Source: Hydrogenovibrio sp. SC-1 (GTDB lineage Bacteria; Pseudomonadota; Gammaproteobacteria; Thiomicrospirales; Thiomicrospiraceae). Taken from it: a stretch of DNA of 64,000 nucleotides. Positions 39,299 through 49,217 of the stretch are shown piece by piece. How positions within the stretch are numbered: position 1 is the stretch's first letter; each line of letters begins with the position of its first letter. The position numbers and the translations under genes are program-made. Location of the stretch: the NCBI RefSeq assembly GCF_002848135.1, contig NZ_PKGB01000012.1:1-64000 (forward strand), in the 5' to 3' direction. Below the pieces are notes generated by a model that ran no database searches, was not told the DNA's origin, and saw only the letters and a program-made list of their open reading frames with translations.

Positions 39299-40348
39299 TT
39301 ACTGTTCCATTAGGGTAAGGTCTTCTTCTAACCATTCATTCTTAGTCATTTCATTCACGAGAAAATGGACCGTTTCAGCTTCTTGAACGGTACTAAAAGT
39401 GGTTAACATCAATCGAGCCCCCCCTTCTTGAGAATCTTGAATATAACTAAAATAAGCGTCTACAGTTTCCGACTCGACAATTTCTGGCAACATTGAACGA
39501 CTGGTGGCGGCCCCTTCACCATTGATACGCGTTTGCATCGGCTCTGGCAACTGCAGCGTTTGCTCAAACCCGCCACCATGTGCCTGCACAACAGCGACCT
39601 GAAAGCGCTCATCACCTTCAACCACCTTATCAAGCTGCACTTCTATACCAAAATTGGCTGTCATTTGGTTAGGGGAAAAAATTACAGAAAGGGTCGGTGC
39701 ATCATAATCTTGTTCATTCGTTTCAATATTGCCAACAGACAAGACCACCGTCAGCGTCGTAACCGGCGGTTCAGATAAGCTTAACGTATAATTAGCCACA
39801 CCGCCTTCTGAGACTTCTTCAAGCCCAGACAAGGTTAAGGCTACCTGACCAAGTACCGCTTGAGTCGGAATTTCCATTTTAGGGTCTTCAAAAGGAATTG
39901 GCTGCGTCAGGCCTCTAAAGTCGATCAAAGGTTCACTTTCAATTTCATTCCGAGAAACAACCAGGCCTGGCTCCACTGATGAGCTGACCCAACCATCTAA
40001 AGAGGCTTTTATATTTGACGAAATATAACTTTCTTCTAACAGCTTTGCGATCTCATCTGAAATCGGTTCTTTCGGCGCGGGATTAACATCGACATGTTCG
40101 GAAGAGGCGGCGACTAAATCTTCGATAAAAACACTGTGGTATTGACTCATAAACGGACTGGTCTGATCCAATAAAAAATGATGGCCATTATTCATTGCCA
40201 GCACCACGGTCGCATGGTCCGCTAACACCAAGACCTCATATTTCGTTAGGTAGTCAGCTTCATAAAGTTTTTTCACAGTTCGTTTACTCAAATGAACCAC
40301 TTGAGCAATGCCTTCAATTCTTAATACCTGTGCAACAAAATCATTCAT
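39299..40348 (-). CDS. Orphan protein with retention-module-like and Calx-beta domains
   Basis: 349 residues, no signal peptide. The N-terminus (AQVLRIEGIAQVVHLSKR, then YEVLVLADHATVVLAMNNGHHFLLD, about residues 6-63) resembles the retention module at the start of large LapA-type adhesins. Residues 175-265 form a Calx-beta domain (EEVSEGGVANYTLSLSEPP; VVEGDERFQVAV). The C-terminal 90 residues are unrecognised. Large adhesins have thousands of residues and a type I secretion tail; this one has neither, and no secretion genes flank it. It may be a reduced adhesin or an intracellular relative. It carries a palindrome copy read Pro-Gly-Leu. Confidence 0.6.
   Translation of the reverse strand: MNDFVAQVLRIEGIAQVVHLSKRTVKKLYEADYLTKYEVLVLADHATVVLAMNNGHHFLLDQTSPFMSQYHSVFIEDLVAASSEHVDVNPAPKEPISDEIAKLLEESYISSNIKASLDGWVSSSVEPGLVVSRNEIESEPLIDFRGLTQPIPFEDPKMEIPTQAVLGQVALTLSGLEEVSEGGVANYTLSLSEPPVTTLTVVLSVGNIETNEQDYDAPTLSVIFSPNQMTANFGIEVQLDKVVEGDERFQVAVVQAHGGGFEQTLQLPEPMQTRINGEGAATSRSMLPEIVESETVDAYFSYIQDSQEGGARLMLTTFSTVQEAETVHFLVNEMTKNEWLEEDLTLMEQ
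39961..39970. repeat. CCAGGCCTGG palindrome, copy 10
   Basis: Perfect copy inside the retention-module-like gene, read as Pro-Gly-Leu. Confidence 0.8.
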
Positions 40349-40481
40349 GAATAAATACCCTAACCACCATTAAGAAATAAAGCATAACAAATACAATGCC
40401 AACATGGCTATTGTACTTAAGACCATAAACAACAACCAACTGATTGTCGAACCATTTCCAAAAATATAAATACTCAAATAC

Positions 40482-40506
40482 AAAAAAGCCCCCAAATTGG
40501 GGGCTT
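40482..40506 (-). terminator. Terminator of htpX
   Basis: Stem GCCCCC / GGGGGC with additional A-T pairs, very short loop, T run on the minus strand. Confidence 0.88.
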
Positions 40507-40533
40507 CGTAAAAACCACGATTACAACGGAAGA

Positions 40534-41430
40534 TTAAGCAATTTTTAATTGATCTTCAGTCGTGGCTCGTAGGGCAGCAATACGATCCTCCAACGGAGGA
40601 TGTGAACGGAATAAATCACCAAAGCTTGATTTCTTCGCTGAAATCCCAAACGCGGCCATTTGGTCTGGTAACTCACCTGGCTGCATTGTTTGCAAACGTT
40701 GTAATGCCGCGATCATATTTTCTCTTCCCGCCAAGTAGGCGCCACCATTATCGGCATGGAATTCACGACGGCGTGAGAACCACATCGCAACGATACTGGC
40801 CAAAATACCAAATAGAATTTGTGCCACAATATCAACGATGATAAAAGTCCAACTATGGCCTTCTTCTTCATTTTTGAGCACAACGCGATCCACAACGTAA
40901 GCAACAATTTTCGCAAAGAAAATCACAAACGTATTTAAGACCCCTTGGAGCAGAGCCATGGTCACCATATCGCCATTCGCAACGTGCGCTACTTCATGAG
41001 CCAATACCGCTTCGACTTCATTTTGACGCATACTACGCAACAAACCTGTTGACACCGCGACCAAAGATGAATTCTTGGTCATCCCCGTTGCAAACGCATT
41101 TGGCTCTGGCGAATCGTAAATGGCTACTTCTGGCATTTTAATACCGGCCTTTTCAGATTGACGACTCACCGTATCCATCAGCCATTGCTCGTCAGCATTT
41201 CTTGGCTGAGTAATCACCTGAGCACCGACTGACATTTTTGCCAACCATTTCGACATTGCCAAAGATACAAAGGAACCTGCAAAGCCAAATATCGCGGCAA
41301 AGGCAAATAAATTGCCTAAATCGAGATTGGTGCCCTGCATATAATTGCCGACCCCTAACAAATTCATCATCAGCATGGCCACAGCCAACACCGCAATGTT
41401 TGTTAACAAGAATAAACCGATACGTTTCAT
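40534..41430 (-). CDS. htpX: Heat-shock membrane metalloprotease HtpX
   Basis: 298 residues, M48B peptidase of the inner membrane that helps degrade misfolded membrane proteins. Two N-terminal helices, zinc motif [12 protein letters not shown] (about 143-154), two central helices (about 158-215), then [14 protein letters not shown] with the third ligand. GGAG is upstream. A sigma-32-like promoter precedes the gene, matching its known heat-shock class. Confidence 0.96.
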   Translation of the reverse strand: MKRIGLFLLTNIAVLAVAMLMMNLLGVGNYMQGTNLDLGNLFAFAAIFGFAGSFVSLAMSKWLAKMSVGAQVITQPRNADEQWLMDTVSRQSEKAGIKMPEVAIYDSPEPNAFATGMTKNSSLVAVSTGLLRSMRQNEVEAVLAHEVAHVANGDMVTMALLQGVLNTFVIFFAKIVAYVVDRVVLKNEEEGHSWTFIIVDIVAQILFGILASIVAMWFSRRREFHADNGGAYLAGRENMIAALQRLQTMQPGELPDQMAAFGISAKKSSFGDLFRSHPPLEDRIAALRATTEDQLKIA

Positions 41431-41475
41431 TAACTTAACTCTCCATTGAATTATTTTTAAACCTTGTTATCATAA

Positions 41476-41487
41476 TAACAATTGTTA
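41476..41487. promoter_or_regulatory. 12-bp palindrome at the htpX start-site region
   Basis: TAACAATTGTTA, a perfect palindrome just downstream of the putative sigma-32 -10 element of htpX, near the expected transcription start. A regulator site is possible. Confidence 0.4.
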
Positions 41488-41494
41488 ATAAGTA

Positions 41495-41522
41495 ATATAA
41501 GGTTTTTCTATAGACTTTCAAG
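41495..41522 (-). promoter_or_regulatory. RpoH-like promoter of htpX
   Basis: Minus strand: CTTGAA (41522-41517), 14-nt spacer, CCTTATAT (41502-41495). The spacing equals that of the htpG promoter, and 6 of 7 defined positions of the CCCCATNT element are close or matched. The start site would be near 41488. Confidence 0.55.
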
Positions 41523-41557
41523 TCTTTTTTTAATCAATCTAACTCAGGCCAGTATAA

Positions 41558-41567
41558 CCAGGCCTGG
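41558..41567. repeat. CCAGGCCTGG palindrome, copy 11
   Basis: Perfect copy between gatB's 3' end and htpX's promoter. Confidence 0.8.
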
Positions 41568-41601
41568 TCACTTTTTGGAGCCATTCAGCAGAGTTTCAAG
41601 T

Positions 41602-43029
41602 CTATTGTAACTTTTGCTTCAATAACTGATTCACCTGCGCAGGATTCGCTTGCCCTTTGGATGCTTTCATTACCTGTCCGACAAAGAAACCAAACATCTT
41701 CTCTTGACCGTTTCGATATGCCTCAACCTGCTTAGCGTTATCAGCCAATACCTGATCAATCATTGCTTCAATCGCACCGACATCCGTGATTTGCTTCAGT
41801 CCTTTTTCTGCAATAACCGTATCCGCATCTCCTTCGCCTGACCACATTGCATCAAAGACTTGCTTAGCCATTTTGCCGGAGATGGTATTATCCTGAATAC
41901 GATTAATCAGTCCAGCTAACTGTGCTGCCGTCACTGGAGATTCTGAGATAGTCAAATCATGCTGGTTCAACGATTTCGACAATTCGCCCATTACCCAGTT
42001 TGCTGAAATCTTTGGCTGCTTGGTTAAAGCGACAACCGCCTCAAAATAATCGGCCATCGCGCGCGAGCTGGCTAGCAAGGTTGCATCATAATCCGATAAT
42101 TCAAACTCAGCGACAAAGCGTGCTCTTTTGGCATCTGGTAACTCTGGCATTTCGGCTTGAATCGCGTCAATGTCCGCTTGAGTTACGACGACAGGCAAAA
42201 GGTCCGGACAAGGGAAATAGCGATAATCGTTAGCTTCTTCTTTTTCGCGCATGGAACGGGTTTCGTTTTTATCAGCATCATACAGACGGGTTTCTTGAAC
42301 CACTTTGCCACCGGATTCCAAAATCTCAATCTGACGGTCAATTTCAATTTCAATGGCCTGCTCAATAAACTTAAATGAGTTGATGTTTTTCAACTCCGCC
42401 CTCGTCCCAAAAGGCGTGCCTGGCTTGTGAATAGAAACATTCGAGTCAACCCGGAATGAGCCTTCCTGCATATTGCCATCGCAAATGCCTAAATATTGCA
42501 CCAATTCATGTACTTTTTTCGCATAAGCAACCGCCTCTTTAGCGGAACGCATATCCGGCTCGGAAACAATTTCCAACAAAGGGGTTCCAGCACGGTTTAA
42601 ATCGATCCCCGTTTGCCCAGGAAAAGCATCATGCAAAGATTTACCGGCATCCTCCTCCAAATGGGCTCGTGTCACACCAATTTTCTTGGTGTCACCATCG
42701 ACCTCAATTTCAACCACACCGCCTTTATCGACAATCGGAAAACTGAACTGTGATGTCTGATAGCCTTTCGGTAAGTCTGGATAAAAATAGTTTTTACGGT
42801 CAAAAATTGAACGGCGACCAATTTCGGCACCAATGGCCAAACCAAATTTGATGGCCTTTGGGATCACAGCCTTATTCAATACTGGCAATTGCCCTGGCAT
42901 GCCCAAGTCCAATAAATTCGCTTGCGTATTAGGCTCTGCACCATAGGCAATCGGCGAGCCTGAAAAAATCTTTGTCTTTGTGGTTAATTGAGCATGAATC
43001 TCTAACCCGATCACAACTTCCCAAGTCAT
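41602..43029 (-). CDS. gatB: Asp-tRNA(Asn)/Glu-tRNA(Gln) amidotransferase subunit B
   Basis: 475 residues. GatB binds the misacylated tRNA and the ATP/kinase site of Gat[18 protein letters not shown] at the start, [37 protein letters not shown] and [17 protein letters not shown] are family blocks; the C-terminal YqeY-like tRNA-binding domain ends in [13 protein letters not shown]. The ATG at 43029 has AGGA 5 nt upstream and is chosen over one at 43053 inside gatA. The presence of GatCAB suggests indirect Asn- and/or Gln-tRNA formation. Confidence 0.96.
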   Translation of the reverse strand: MTWEVVIGLEIHAQLTTKTKIFSGSPIAYGAEPNTQANLLDLGMPGQLPVLNKAVIPKAIKFGLAIGAEIGRRSIFDRKNYFYPDLPKGYQTSQFSFPIVDKGGVVEIEVDGDTKKIGVTRAHLEEDAGKSLHDAFPGQTGIDLNRAGTPLLEIVSEPDMRSAKEAVAYAKKVHELVQYLGICDGNMQEGSFRVDSNVSIHKPGTPFGTRAELKNINSFKFIEQAIEIEIDRQIEILESGGKVVQETRLYDADKNETRSMREKEEANDYRYFPCPDLLPVVVTQADIDAIQAEMPELPDAKRARFVAEFELSDYDATLLASSRAMADYFEAVVALTKQPKISANWVMGELSKSLNQHDLTISESPVTAAQLAGLINRIQDNTISGKMAKQVFDAMWSGEGDADTVIAEKGLKQITDVGAIEAMIDQVLADNAKQVEAYRNGQEKMFGFFVGQVMKASKGQANPAQVNQLLKQKLQ

Positions 43030-43045
43030 ATTATTCCTGTCTCCG

Positions 43046-44500
43046 TTATTCATAGGTTGCTGGCATCTGACAATGCCAGTCGGTCACTTGCTGATACTGA
43101 TGTGCAATATTCAGCAAAGCAGCCTCGCTGTGGTATGGGCCAATCAAGTGCAACCCGACAGGACGACCTTCCGCAAAACCTGCCGGTACAGACATCGCTG
43201 GCAAGCCTGCTAAATTGACAGGAATGGTATATAAATCCGCCAAATACATACTGACAGGATCATCTGATTTTTCACCAATATTAAAAGCTGGGGTTGGTGC
43301 AACTGGCCCCATAATCACATCACAGCTTTCAAACGCTTTTGTGAAGTCATCTCGAACCATACGACGCAATTTTTGCGCCTTGAGATAATAGGCATCATAA
43401 TACCCCGCTGATAACACATAAGCACCAACCATAATCCGACGCTTCACTTCCGCTCCAAAGCCTTCCGATCGGGAACGATGATAAAGGTCTTCTAAATCAT
43501 GCGGATTCTCACAACGATATCCATAACGGACCCCATCAAATCGAGATAAATTTGAAGAAGCTTCAGCGGGTGCTAATACATAATACGCTGGAACTGCCAA
43601 ATCCTTGTTTGGTAAACTGACCGGAATTAATTCTGCGCCTAAGGCTTCATACGCAGCCAAAGCATCGCGCACAACCTTTTCAACACTGGCATCCAAGCCT
43701 GATTCAAAATACTCAGCCGGCACACCAATTCTCAAACCTTTTACGGATTGACCTAATTGCTGTGAATAATCAGGCACTTCCTGCTCCAAGCAGGTCGAAT
43801 CCCGCTCATCAAATCCTGCCATCACTTGCAGTAACCAAGCGGCTTCTTCTGCTGATCTCGTCATAGCGCCGCCTTGATCAAAGCTTGATGCATAAGCAAT
43901 CATACCGTAACGAGAAACCGTGCCATAGGTCGGCTTAATGCCGGTAATCCCACAAAAAGAAGCCGGTTGTCGAATAGACCCTCCTGTATCCGAACCAGTT
44001 GCCAAGGGGGCTAGCCCCGCTGCAATCACCGCTGCCGCACCGCCAGAAGACCCGCCTGGGACAGCCTGGTGATCCCAGGGATTTAAGGTCGCTCCATAAT
44101 AACTACTCTCAGAAGAAGACCCCATCGCGAACTCATCCATATTGGTTTTGCCTAAAATCGGCATGGCCAATTCACGGGTCGCCTCAACGACTTTTGCATC
44201 ATAAGGGGAAATAAAATTGTCCAACATTTTAGAACCACAAGTGGTTTTTACCCCCAAACTACAAAAAATATCCTTATGTGCAATTGGAATACCGGTCAAC
44301 GCATGGCCTTTTCCGGCATCCAATAAAGCATCAGCCTGTTTTGCCATCTCTAATGCCAACTCAGGCGTTACCGTTACATAGGCATTTAATGCAGGATCAT
44401 ATTGACTGATTCGATTTAAATAATGTTGCGTCAAATCCACACTGGTGATTTCACGCTTTTGGAGCTTTTCGCTCATTTCTTTTACTGATAACGTATGCAT
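43046..44500 (-). CDS. gatA: Asp-tRNA(Asn)/Glu-tRNA(Gln) amidotransferase subunit A
   Basis: 484 residues, amidase-signature glutaminase that supplies ammonia to GatB. The Ser-cisSer-Lys catalytic set is visible: Lys in IAHKDIFC (about 76), Ser in [16 protein letters not shown] and in [16 protein letters not shown]. It lies between gatC and gatB in a compact gatCAB operon, ending 16 bp before the gatB start. Confidence 0.97.
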   Translation of the reverse strand: MHTLSVKEMSEKLQKREITSVDLTQHYLNRISQYDPALNAYVTVTPELALEMAKQADALLDAGKGHALTGIPIAHKDIFCSLGVKTTCGSKMLDNFISPYDAKVVEATRELAMPILGKTNMDEFAMGSSSESSYYGATLNPWDHQAVPGGSSGGAAAVIAAGLAPLATGSDTGGSIRQPASFCGITGIKPTYGTVSRYGMIAYASSFDQGGAMTRSAEEAAWLLQVMAGFDERDSTCLEQEVPDYSQQLGQSVKGLRIGVPAEYFESGLDASVEKVVRDALAAYEALGAELIPVSLPNKDLAVPAYYVLAPAEASSNLSRFDGVRYGYRCENPHDLEDLYHRSRSEGFGAEVKRRIMVGAYVLSAGYYDAYYLKAQKLRRMVRDDFTKAFESCDVIMGPVAPTPAFNIGEKSDDPVSMYLADLYTIPVNLAGLPAMSVPAGFAEGRPVGLHLIGPYHSEAALLNIAHQYQQVTDWHCQMPATYE

Positions 44501-44519
44501 TTAATAAAGTCTCTTTAGC

Positions 44520-44807
44520 TTAGTCAATCACTTGGGGAACAAGGTAGAGTCCATTTTCTGCAGCAGGTGCAATTGATTGATAGGCTTCACGATGATTGGT
44601 TTCAGTTACTCGGTCTTCTCTTAACCGCTGTACCTGATCGAGTGGGTGCGCCATGGGCTCAATACCATCGGTATCTATCGCTTGCATTTGCTGAAAAATC
44701 CCCAACACATTGGACAATTTTTCTGTTAGCTGTTCACTTTCAGTGGCATCCACTGAAAGACCCGCCAACTGAGCTATCGCATCCACTTGGTTTTTCTCTA
44801 AAGACAC
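44520..44807 (-). CDS. gatC: Asp-tRNA(Asn)/Glu-tRNA(Gln) amidotransferase subunit C
   Basis: 95 residues, the small subunit that wraps and stabilises GatA/GatB. Opening AIAQLAGLSVDATESEQLTEKLSNVLGIFQQM and closing YLVPQVID are typical. The start is GTG with GGAGAG upstream. First gene of gatCAB. Confidence 0.95.
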   Translation of the reverse strand: MSLEKNQVDAIAQLAGLSVDATESEQLTEKLSNVLGIFQQMQAIDTDGIEPMAHPLDQVQRLREDRVTETNHREAYQSIAPAAENGLYLVPQVID

Positions 44808-44944
44808 TATATTTCTCTCCGAAATTAACTGTTTAAAATTTTTGTAAAATGACGCTTAACATGCAAATCGTCAATGACGACTCACCCCTTATTACTTTAT
44901 CAACGCTTAGCCGAACGCTTTGCTTTCATCATTATTCTGGTTGC

Positions 44945-46642
44945 TTATTTTGAAACCTCAAAAACCCTAGCAACGCCACGCCCTCGACTATCTGATGCGG
45001 CCTGTAACAGGCCATACTGTTTCGTAATTAACTGCACATCCCCCAAGTAGGAACTGCGCTTAAGTTGATATCCCATAATGGTCAGAGCATCCTTGGTTGA
45101 CGCCTCAAGCTCCGGATTATATTGAATCAAGTTTTTTGGCCATAATTGGTGGTGAACTCGCGTTGCGTCCACGGCCTGCTGCGGCGACATATCCCGTTCC
45201 ACAAGATTCACCAGTGTTTGAAACACCGACGTGATAATCGAACTACCGCCTGGTGTTCCAACCACGATTTCAACCTGTTGATCCTTCATCACAACAGAGG
45301 GAGACATAGAAGAGAGCATCCGCTTTTCGGGAGCAATTTCATTTGCCTCCCCGCCAATCACACCAAACAGATTGGGCACTCCAGGTTTAGTACTAAAGTC
45401 GTCCATTTCATTATTCATCAAAAATCCCGCCCCGGTCACTACAACGCCATTCCCAAACGGCATATTCAAGGTATAGGTATTCGAGACGGCATTGCCATCG
45501 CCATCCACAATTGAAAAGTGCGTGGTATCATGCGACTCTGCCAGGCCTGGGCGGATGTCTTCCGTCTCTGAAATCGTTTCAAGACTCACGGATTCGACTC
45601 TTTTTAAACTATAAGCGTCCGATGTAAGAATGGATACAGGTACTTTAACAAAATCTGGGTCACCTAGATACTCTGAGCGATCCGCATAGACTCTTTTTGA
45701 TAATTCGGCATAGAAGTGCGCTCGAATTGCTGCTTCTGGAAAGTCGGCCTTTTCCCCATTAATCACAGCTTCCTGAAAGTCATTCTGTAAAATCTGACTC
45801 ATTTTTAATAGTTGAACCAAAGCCACTCCGCCCGAGCTTGGCGGTGGTGCAGAAATAACCTGCCTACCACGCCAAGTCGCAACGATGGGCTGTCGCCACT
45901 TCGCTTCATAACGGGTCAAATCTTGTTTAGAGATAAGACCATTATGCGCTTGCATTTCTGCCAAAATCAACTCAGCTGTTTTACCAAAATAAAAATCAAA
46001 AGGGCCCGATTTTGCAATCCGCTTTAACGTATCAGCCAGCTCAGATTGAACAAATAACTCACCAGATTTAAGCCCACCAAAATACCTCTTAAAGTTCAGA
46101 GGCTTATCCGATTTTTTCGACAAATAGGATTGATACCAATTGGCTTTTTTAACCAAATCAGCCGGAATTTTAAAGCCTTTTTCAGCCAAATTAATGGCTG
46201 GCCTGAGTAAGTCCGCCCAAGGTAAGCGACCAAATTTTTGATGTGCTTGCCACATTCCCATAACGGTTCCAGGAACACCGGATGCCTGATGACCGATCAA
46301 AGATCGATAAGGAATAGGTTGCTTTTTGGCATCCAGATATAATTCACGATGGGCTTTCTGCGGCGCTTTTTCACGATAATCCAAAAAATAAGGTAGCGAC
46401 TTGTCGACTAGCGTCATAAAACCACCACCGCCCAAATTGCCAGCCTCAGGGTAGGTGACGGCTAATACAAACGCCGCCGCTACTGTCGCATCTACAGCGT
46501 GGCCACCGGAAGCCAAAACGTGTTGAGCCACTTCGGCACTATACTGATCCGGCATCGCAACTGCGGCTTGCTTATTCGCAGCTTGCACACCAGTAAACTG
46601 GCTTGCCATCAAGACAATAAAAGTAACATAGATTATGCGCAT
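44945..46642 (-). CDS. ggt: Gamma-glutamyltransferase, exported
   Basis: 565 residues; cleaves and transfers the gamma-glutamyl group of glutathione in the periplasm. Signal peptide ends near GVQA (about residue 21). The autoprocessing nucleophile Thr is in HDTTHFSIVDGDGNAVSNTYTLN, with LSSMSPSVV and VGTPGGSSIIT downstream and EAGNLGGGGFM near the N-terminus. The ATG at 46642 has AAGGAG 5 nt before it; a GTG at 46648 is less likely. A palindrome copy inside reads Pro-Gly-Leu. It pairs functionally with the GshB-type gene elsewhere in the window. Confidence 0.95.
   Translation of the reverse strand: MRIIYVTFIVLMASQFTGVQAANKQAAVAMPDQYSAEVAQHVLASGGHAVDATVAAAFVLAVTYPEAGNLGGGGFMTLVDKSLPYFLDYREKAPQKAHRELYLDAKKQPIPYRSLIGHQASGVPGTVMGMWQAHQKFGRLPWADLLRPAINLAEKGFKIPADLVKKANWYQSYLSKKSDKPLNFKRYFGGLKSGELFVQSELADTLKRIAKSGPFDFYFGKTAELILAEMQAHNGLISKQDLTRYEAKWRQPIVATWRGRQVISAPPPSSGGVALVQLLKMSQILQNDFQEAVINGEKADFPEAAIRAHFYAELSKRVYADRSEYLGDPDFVKVPVSILTSDAYSLKRVESVSLETISETEDIRPGLAESHDTTHFSIVDGDGNAVSNTYTLNMPFGNGVVVTGAGFLMNNEMDDFSTKPGVPNLFGVIGGEANEIAPEKRMLSSMSPSVVMKDQQVEIVVGTPGGSSIITSVFQTLVNLVERDMSPQQAVDATRVHHQLWPKNLIQYNPELEASTKDALTIMGYQLKRSSYLGDVQLITKQYGLLQAASDSRGRGVARVFEVSK
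45541..45550. repeat. CCAGGCCTGG palindrome, copy 12 (in ggt)
   Basis: Perfect copy inside ggt, read as Pro-Gly-Leu. Confidence 0.8.
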
Positions 46643-46677
46643 CGCCACTCCTTATCTATCAACATAGCCAAATTCGA

Positions 46678-46687
46678 CCAGGCCTGG
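46678..46687. repeat. CCAGGCCTGG palindrome, copy 13
   Basis: Perfect copy between ggt and ppiC, about 40 bp upstream of the ggt start. Confidence 0.8.
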
Positions 46688-46726
46688 TCAAGTTTGTGTT
46701 CACTTGGCACCGAAATAAACCCTCGC

Positions 46727-47008
46727 TTATTCGCTACGATCAGTGACCTCAACCAAGTGATAACCAAATTGAGTTTTGATTGGTCCTTCCAATGAGCCTA
46801 CATCAGCCGAAAAGCAAACTTTATCAAATTCTGGCACCATCATCCCTGGCCCAAACTGACCTAATTCGCCGCCATTCGCACCGGATGGGCATTGTGAATG
46901 ATCCTTTGCAACCTGTGCAAACTCTTCACCCGCTTCAATTTGTTCTTTTAATGCCAAAGCTTCTTCTTCAGTGGCAACTAAAATATGTCTTGCACTTGCT
47001 AATGCCAT
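46727..47008 (-). CDS. ppiC: Parvulin-type peptidyl-prolyl isomerase PpiC
   Basis: 93 residues, a single-domain cytoplasmic parvulin (E. coli PpiC has the same size). ASARHILVATEEEALALKEQI, SQCPSGANGGELGQFGPGMMVPEFDKVCF and TQFGYHLVEV cover the whole fold. AAAGGAAA precedes the ATG. Divergent from the mevalonate operon, 84 bp away. Confidence 0.95.
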   Translation of the reverse strand: MALASARHILVATEEEALALKEQIEAGEEFAQVAKDHSQCPSGANGGELGQFGPGMMVPEFDKVCFSADVGSLEGPIKTQFGYHLVEVTDRSE

Positions 47009-47078
47009 ATTGCTTTCCTTTATCTATTTTGCCATTCAATGACAGTCACTTTTCAATCAAATTTATATTGAGTTCGCA

Positions 47079-47084
47079 TATAAT
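47079..47084 (+). promoter_or_regulatory. Candidate -10 element of the mevalonate operon
   Basis: A perfect TATAAT lies only 8 bp before the ATG of the HMG-CoA reductase gene, with no good -35. If used, transcription would start at or next to the ATG (leaderless mRNA). Confidence 0.4.
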
Positions 47085-47092
47085 ACCCGAAT

Positions 47093-48163
47093 ATGAAAAA
47101 TGAATCATCCACTTCAAACCCAACAGCCTTTGCCAGCATTCCAATGCGGTCCGTTGGTCCCCTAAAACTCATTGGAGATGTTGAAGACGACCATATCCTG
47201 GTTCCGTTAGCAACGTATGAAACCCCTTTGTGGCCTTCTGTGGACCGTGGTGCCCGCGTGACGCATCATGCAGGCGGTATTCGTGTAACTGTTATCGATG
47301 AACGCATGACACGGTCAATTCTGCTGGAAGCACCGAATGCTCATATTGCGCATCAAAAATGCCAGCAACTTAAAGCGAGTCAAGCTCAATTACAACAAGT
47401 GGTCTCTCAATCAAGCCACTATGCTAAATTACTGGACATTCATAGCCAGATAGTCGGGAAATTAGTGTATCTTAGGCTTGAATTTAATACAGGTGATGCC
47501 TCGGGTCACAATATGGTTACTAATGCGGCCGACCAATTAATCCCTTGGATTTTGCAGCAACACCCCGAATTAACCTATGTTTCCATTTCGGGCAACTACT
47601 GTACCGATAAAAAAGTGTCTGCTGTTAATGGTATTTTAGGACGCGGCAAGAATATTGTTTGCGAAACCACCCTTCCCCGCAAACTGGTGAAACGTTTCCT
47701 TAAAACAACTCCTGAAGCGATAATTGACTTACATATCAAAAAAGATCTGCTGGGCAGCATTATTTCTGGAGGTCTAAGAACGGCCAATGCCCATGTCGCC
47801 AATATGTTATTAGCATTCTACTTGGCAACCGGTCAAGATGCTGCCAATATCGTTGAAGGCTCTCAAGCCATTAATCATATTGAACTCACTCCGGATGGAG
47901 ACCTTTATTTTTCAACAACCTTACCGAATTTAATCGTCGGTACGGTTGGTAATGGGAAAGGTCTTGATTTTGTACTGCAAAACCTTAAACAGCTTAATTG
48001 CACTCAAACATCTGCCAGGCCTGGTGAAAATGCGCGTCGCCTAGCTTGTATTGCGGGTGCCACGGCGCTTTGCGGAGAATTATCGCTGTTAGCAGCTCAA
48101 ACCAACCCTGGTGAGCTCATGAATGCCCACCTTCGCCTTGAGCGACAAAAACATTCCGTCTAG
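47093..48163 (+). CDS. Hydroxymethylglutaryl-CoA reductase
   Basis: 356 residues, soluble, without the membrane domain of eukaryotic enzymes; makes mevalonate from HMG-CoA. Motifs are class I-like: catalytic Glu43 in PLATYETP, GDASGHNMVTNAADQL, Lys in SGNYCTDKKVSAVN (about 180), Asp in TGQDAANIVEGSQ (about 260), GTVGNGKGL, and a C-terminal His in MNAHLRLER. No Shine-Dalgarno is visible before the ATG, although this start precedes all conserved blocks. It opens a three-gene operon with IPP isomerase and HMG-CoA synthase. A palindrome copy lies inside. Confidence 0.93.
   Translation: MKNESSTSNPTAFASIPMRSVGPLKLIGDVEDDHILVPLATYETPLWPSVDRGARVTHHAGGIRVTVIDERMTRSILLEAPNAHIAHQKCQQLKASQAQLQQVVSQSSHYAKLLDIHSQIVGKLVYLRLEFNTGDASGHNMVTNAADQLIPWILQQHPELTYVSISGNYCTDKKVSAVNGILGRGKNIVCETTLPRKLVKRFLKTTPEAIIDLHIKKDLLGSIISGGLRTANAHVANMLLAFYLATGQDAANIVEGSQAINHIELTPDGDLYFSTTLPNLIVGTVGNGKGLDFVLQNLKQLNCTQTSARPGENARRLACIAGATALCGELSLLAAQTNPGELMNAHLRLERQKHSV
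48015..48024. repeat. CCAGGCCTGG palindrome, copy 14 (in HMG-CoA reductase gene)
   Basis: Perfect copy; here read in another frame (Ala-Arg-Pro-Gly). Confidence 0.8.
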
Positions 48164-48166
48164 AAG

Positions 48167-49198
48167 ATGAGCCACGCCCCAATCACACAACGCAAACAAG
48201 ATCATATTGATTGGATTCTTAAAGATGATCTCATTGAACGCAATCAATCTGGCTTTGATAAAATCAAACTGACTCATCGTGCCTTGCCTGAATGTGATTT
48301 TGCTGAAATTGATAGTCAAACACAATTTTTGTCAAGGCCGCTAGCCTTCCCCATGCTCATTTCGTCTATGACGGGTGGCGCCACCCAGCAATTAGCACAA
48401 ACCAATCGCCACCTTGCAGAAGCAGCTGAAGCCAGCCAAGTCGCGATGGCGGTCGGATCACAACGCACTCTAGTTGAGGATCAGGAAGCACTCCAGAGCT
48501 TCCAATTAAGACGCTATGCGCCAAACATTCCTTTAATCGCAAATATGGGTGCTGTTCAGCTCAATTACGGCTTTGGGTTTGATCAGGCAAAGCTCATGAT
48601 TGATACTTTAGAAGCTGATGCCCTTTTCCTTCATCTCAACCCACTACAGGAAGTAATTCAACCGGAAGGTGATACTAACTTTGCGAGATTAACCGATAAA
48701 ATTGAGCAACTAGCCAGCGAGCTATCGGTTCCTGTCATTTTAAAGGAAGTGGGATGTGGACTCTCAGCAACGGATATTCAGCTGGGGTTGAATGCTGGCA
48801 TTAAATGGTTTGATATCGCTGGGCGTGGCGGCACCTCCTGGAGCAGAATCGAAGCCAATAGAAGCAGTTCTACTTCAGAAAAATCACTCGGCGTCCTTTT
48901 TCAAGACTGGGGATTAACCACGCCTGAAGCACTAATGGCAGCGCGCCCCTTCCAGGATCAAGCAAACTTTATTGCTAGCGGCGGTATTCGCAATGGCATC
49001 GATATGGTTAAATCGGTTATAATAGGCGGCCAAATTTGTGGCTTAGCTGCACCTTTATTAAAACCCGCCCTGGAATCTTCGGCGGCAACCTATGAGAAAA
49101 TACAACAATTACATCAAGAATTTCGGACAGCGCAATTCTTACTTGGCGCGCCAACTTTGGCGGATTTATTTTTAAACGATGCGCTGATCGTATCGTAA
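48167..49198 (+). CDS. fni: Type 2 isopentenyl-diphosphate isomerase (FMN-dependent)
   Basis: 343 residues; interconverts IPP and DMAPP with reduced FMN. QRKQDHIDWILKDD at the start, FPMLISSMTGGA (about 60-71), LIANMGAVQLNYGFG, HLNPLQEVIQPEGDT, VILKEVGCGLS, WFDIAGRGGTSW and FIASGGIRNGIDMVKS are the family blocks. It starts 3 bp after the reductase stop. Type 2 isomerases usually go with mevalonate pathways in bacteria, as here. Confidence 0.96.
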   Translation: MSHAPITQRKQDHIDWILKDDLIERNQSGFDKIKLTHRALPECDFAEIDSQTQFLSRPLAFPMLISSMTGGATQQLAQTNRHLAEAAEASQVAMAVGSQRTLVEDQEALQSFQLRRYAPNIPLIANMGAVQLNYGFGFDQAKLMIDTLEADALFLHLNPLQEVIQPEGDTNFARLTDKIEQLASELSVPVILKEVGCGLSATDIQLGLNAGIKWFDIAGRGGTSWSRIEANRSSSTSEKSLGVLFQDWGLTTPEALMAARPFQDQANFIASGGIRNGIDMVKSVIIGGQICGLAAPLLKPALESSAATYEKIQQLHQEFRTAQFLLGAPTLADLFLNDALIVS

Positions 49199-49217
49199 CA
49201 GAAGACTGTTTTATTAG

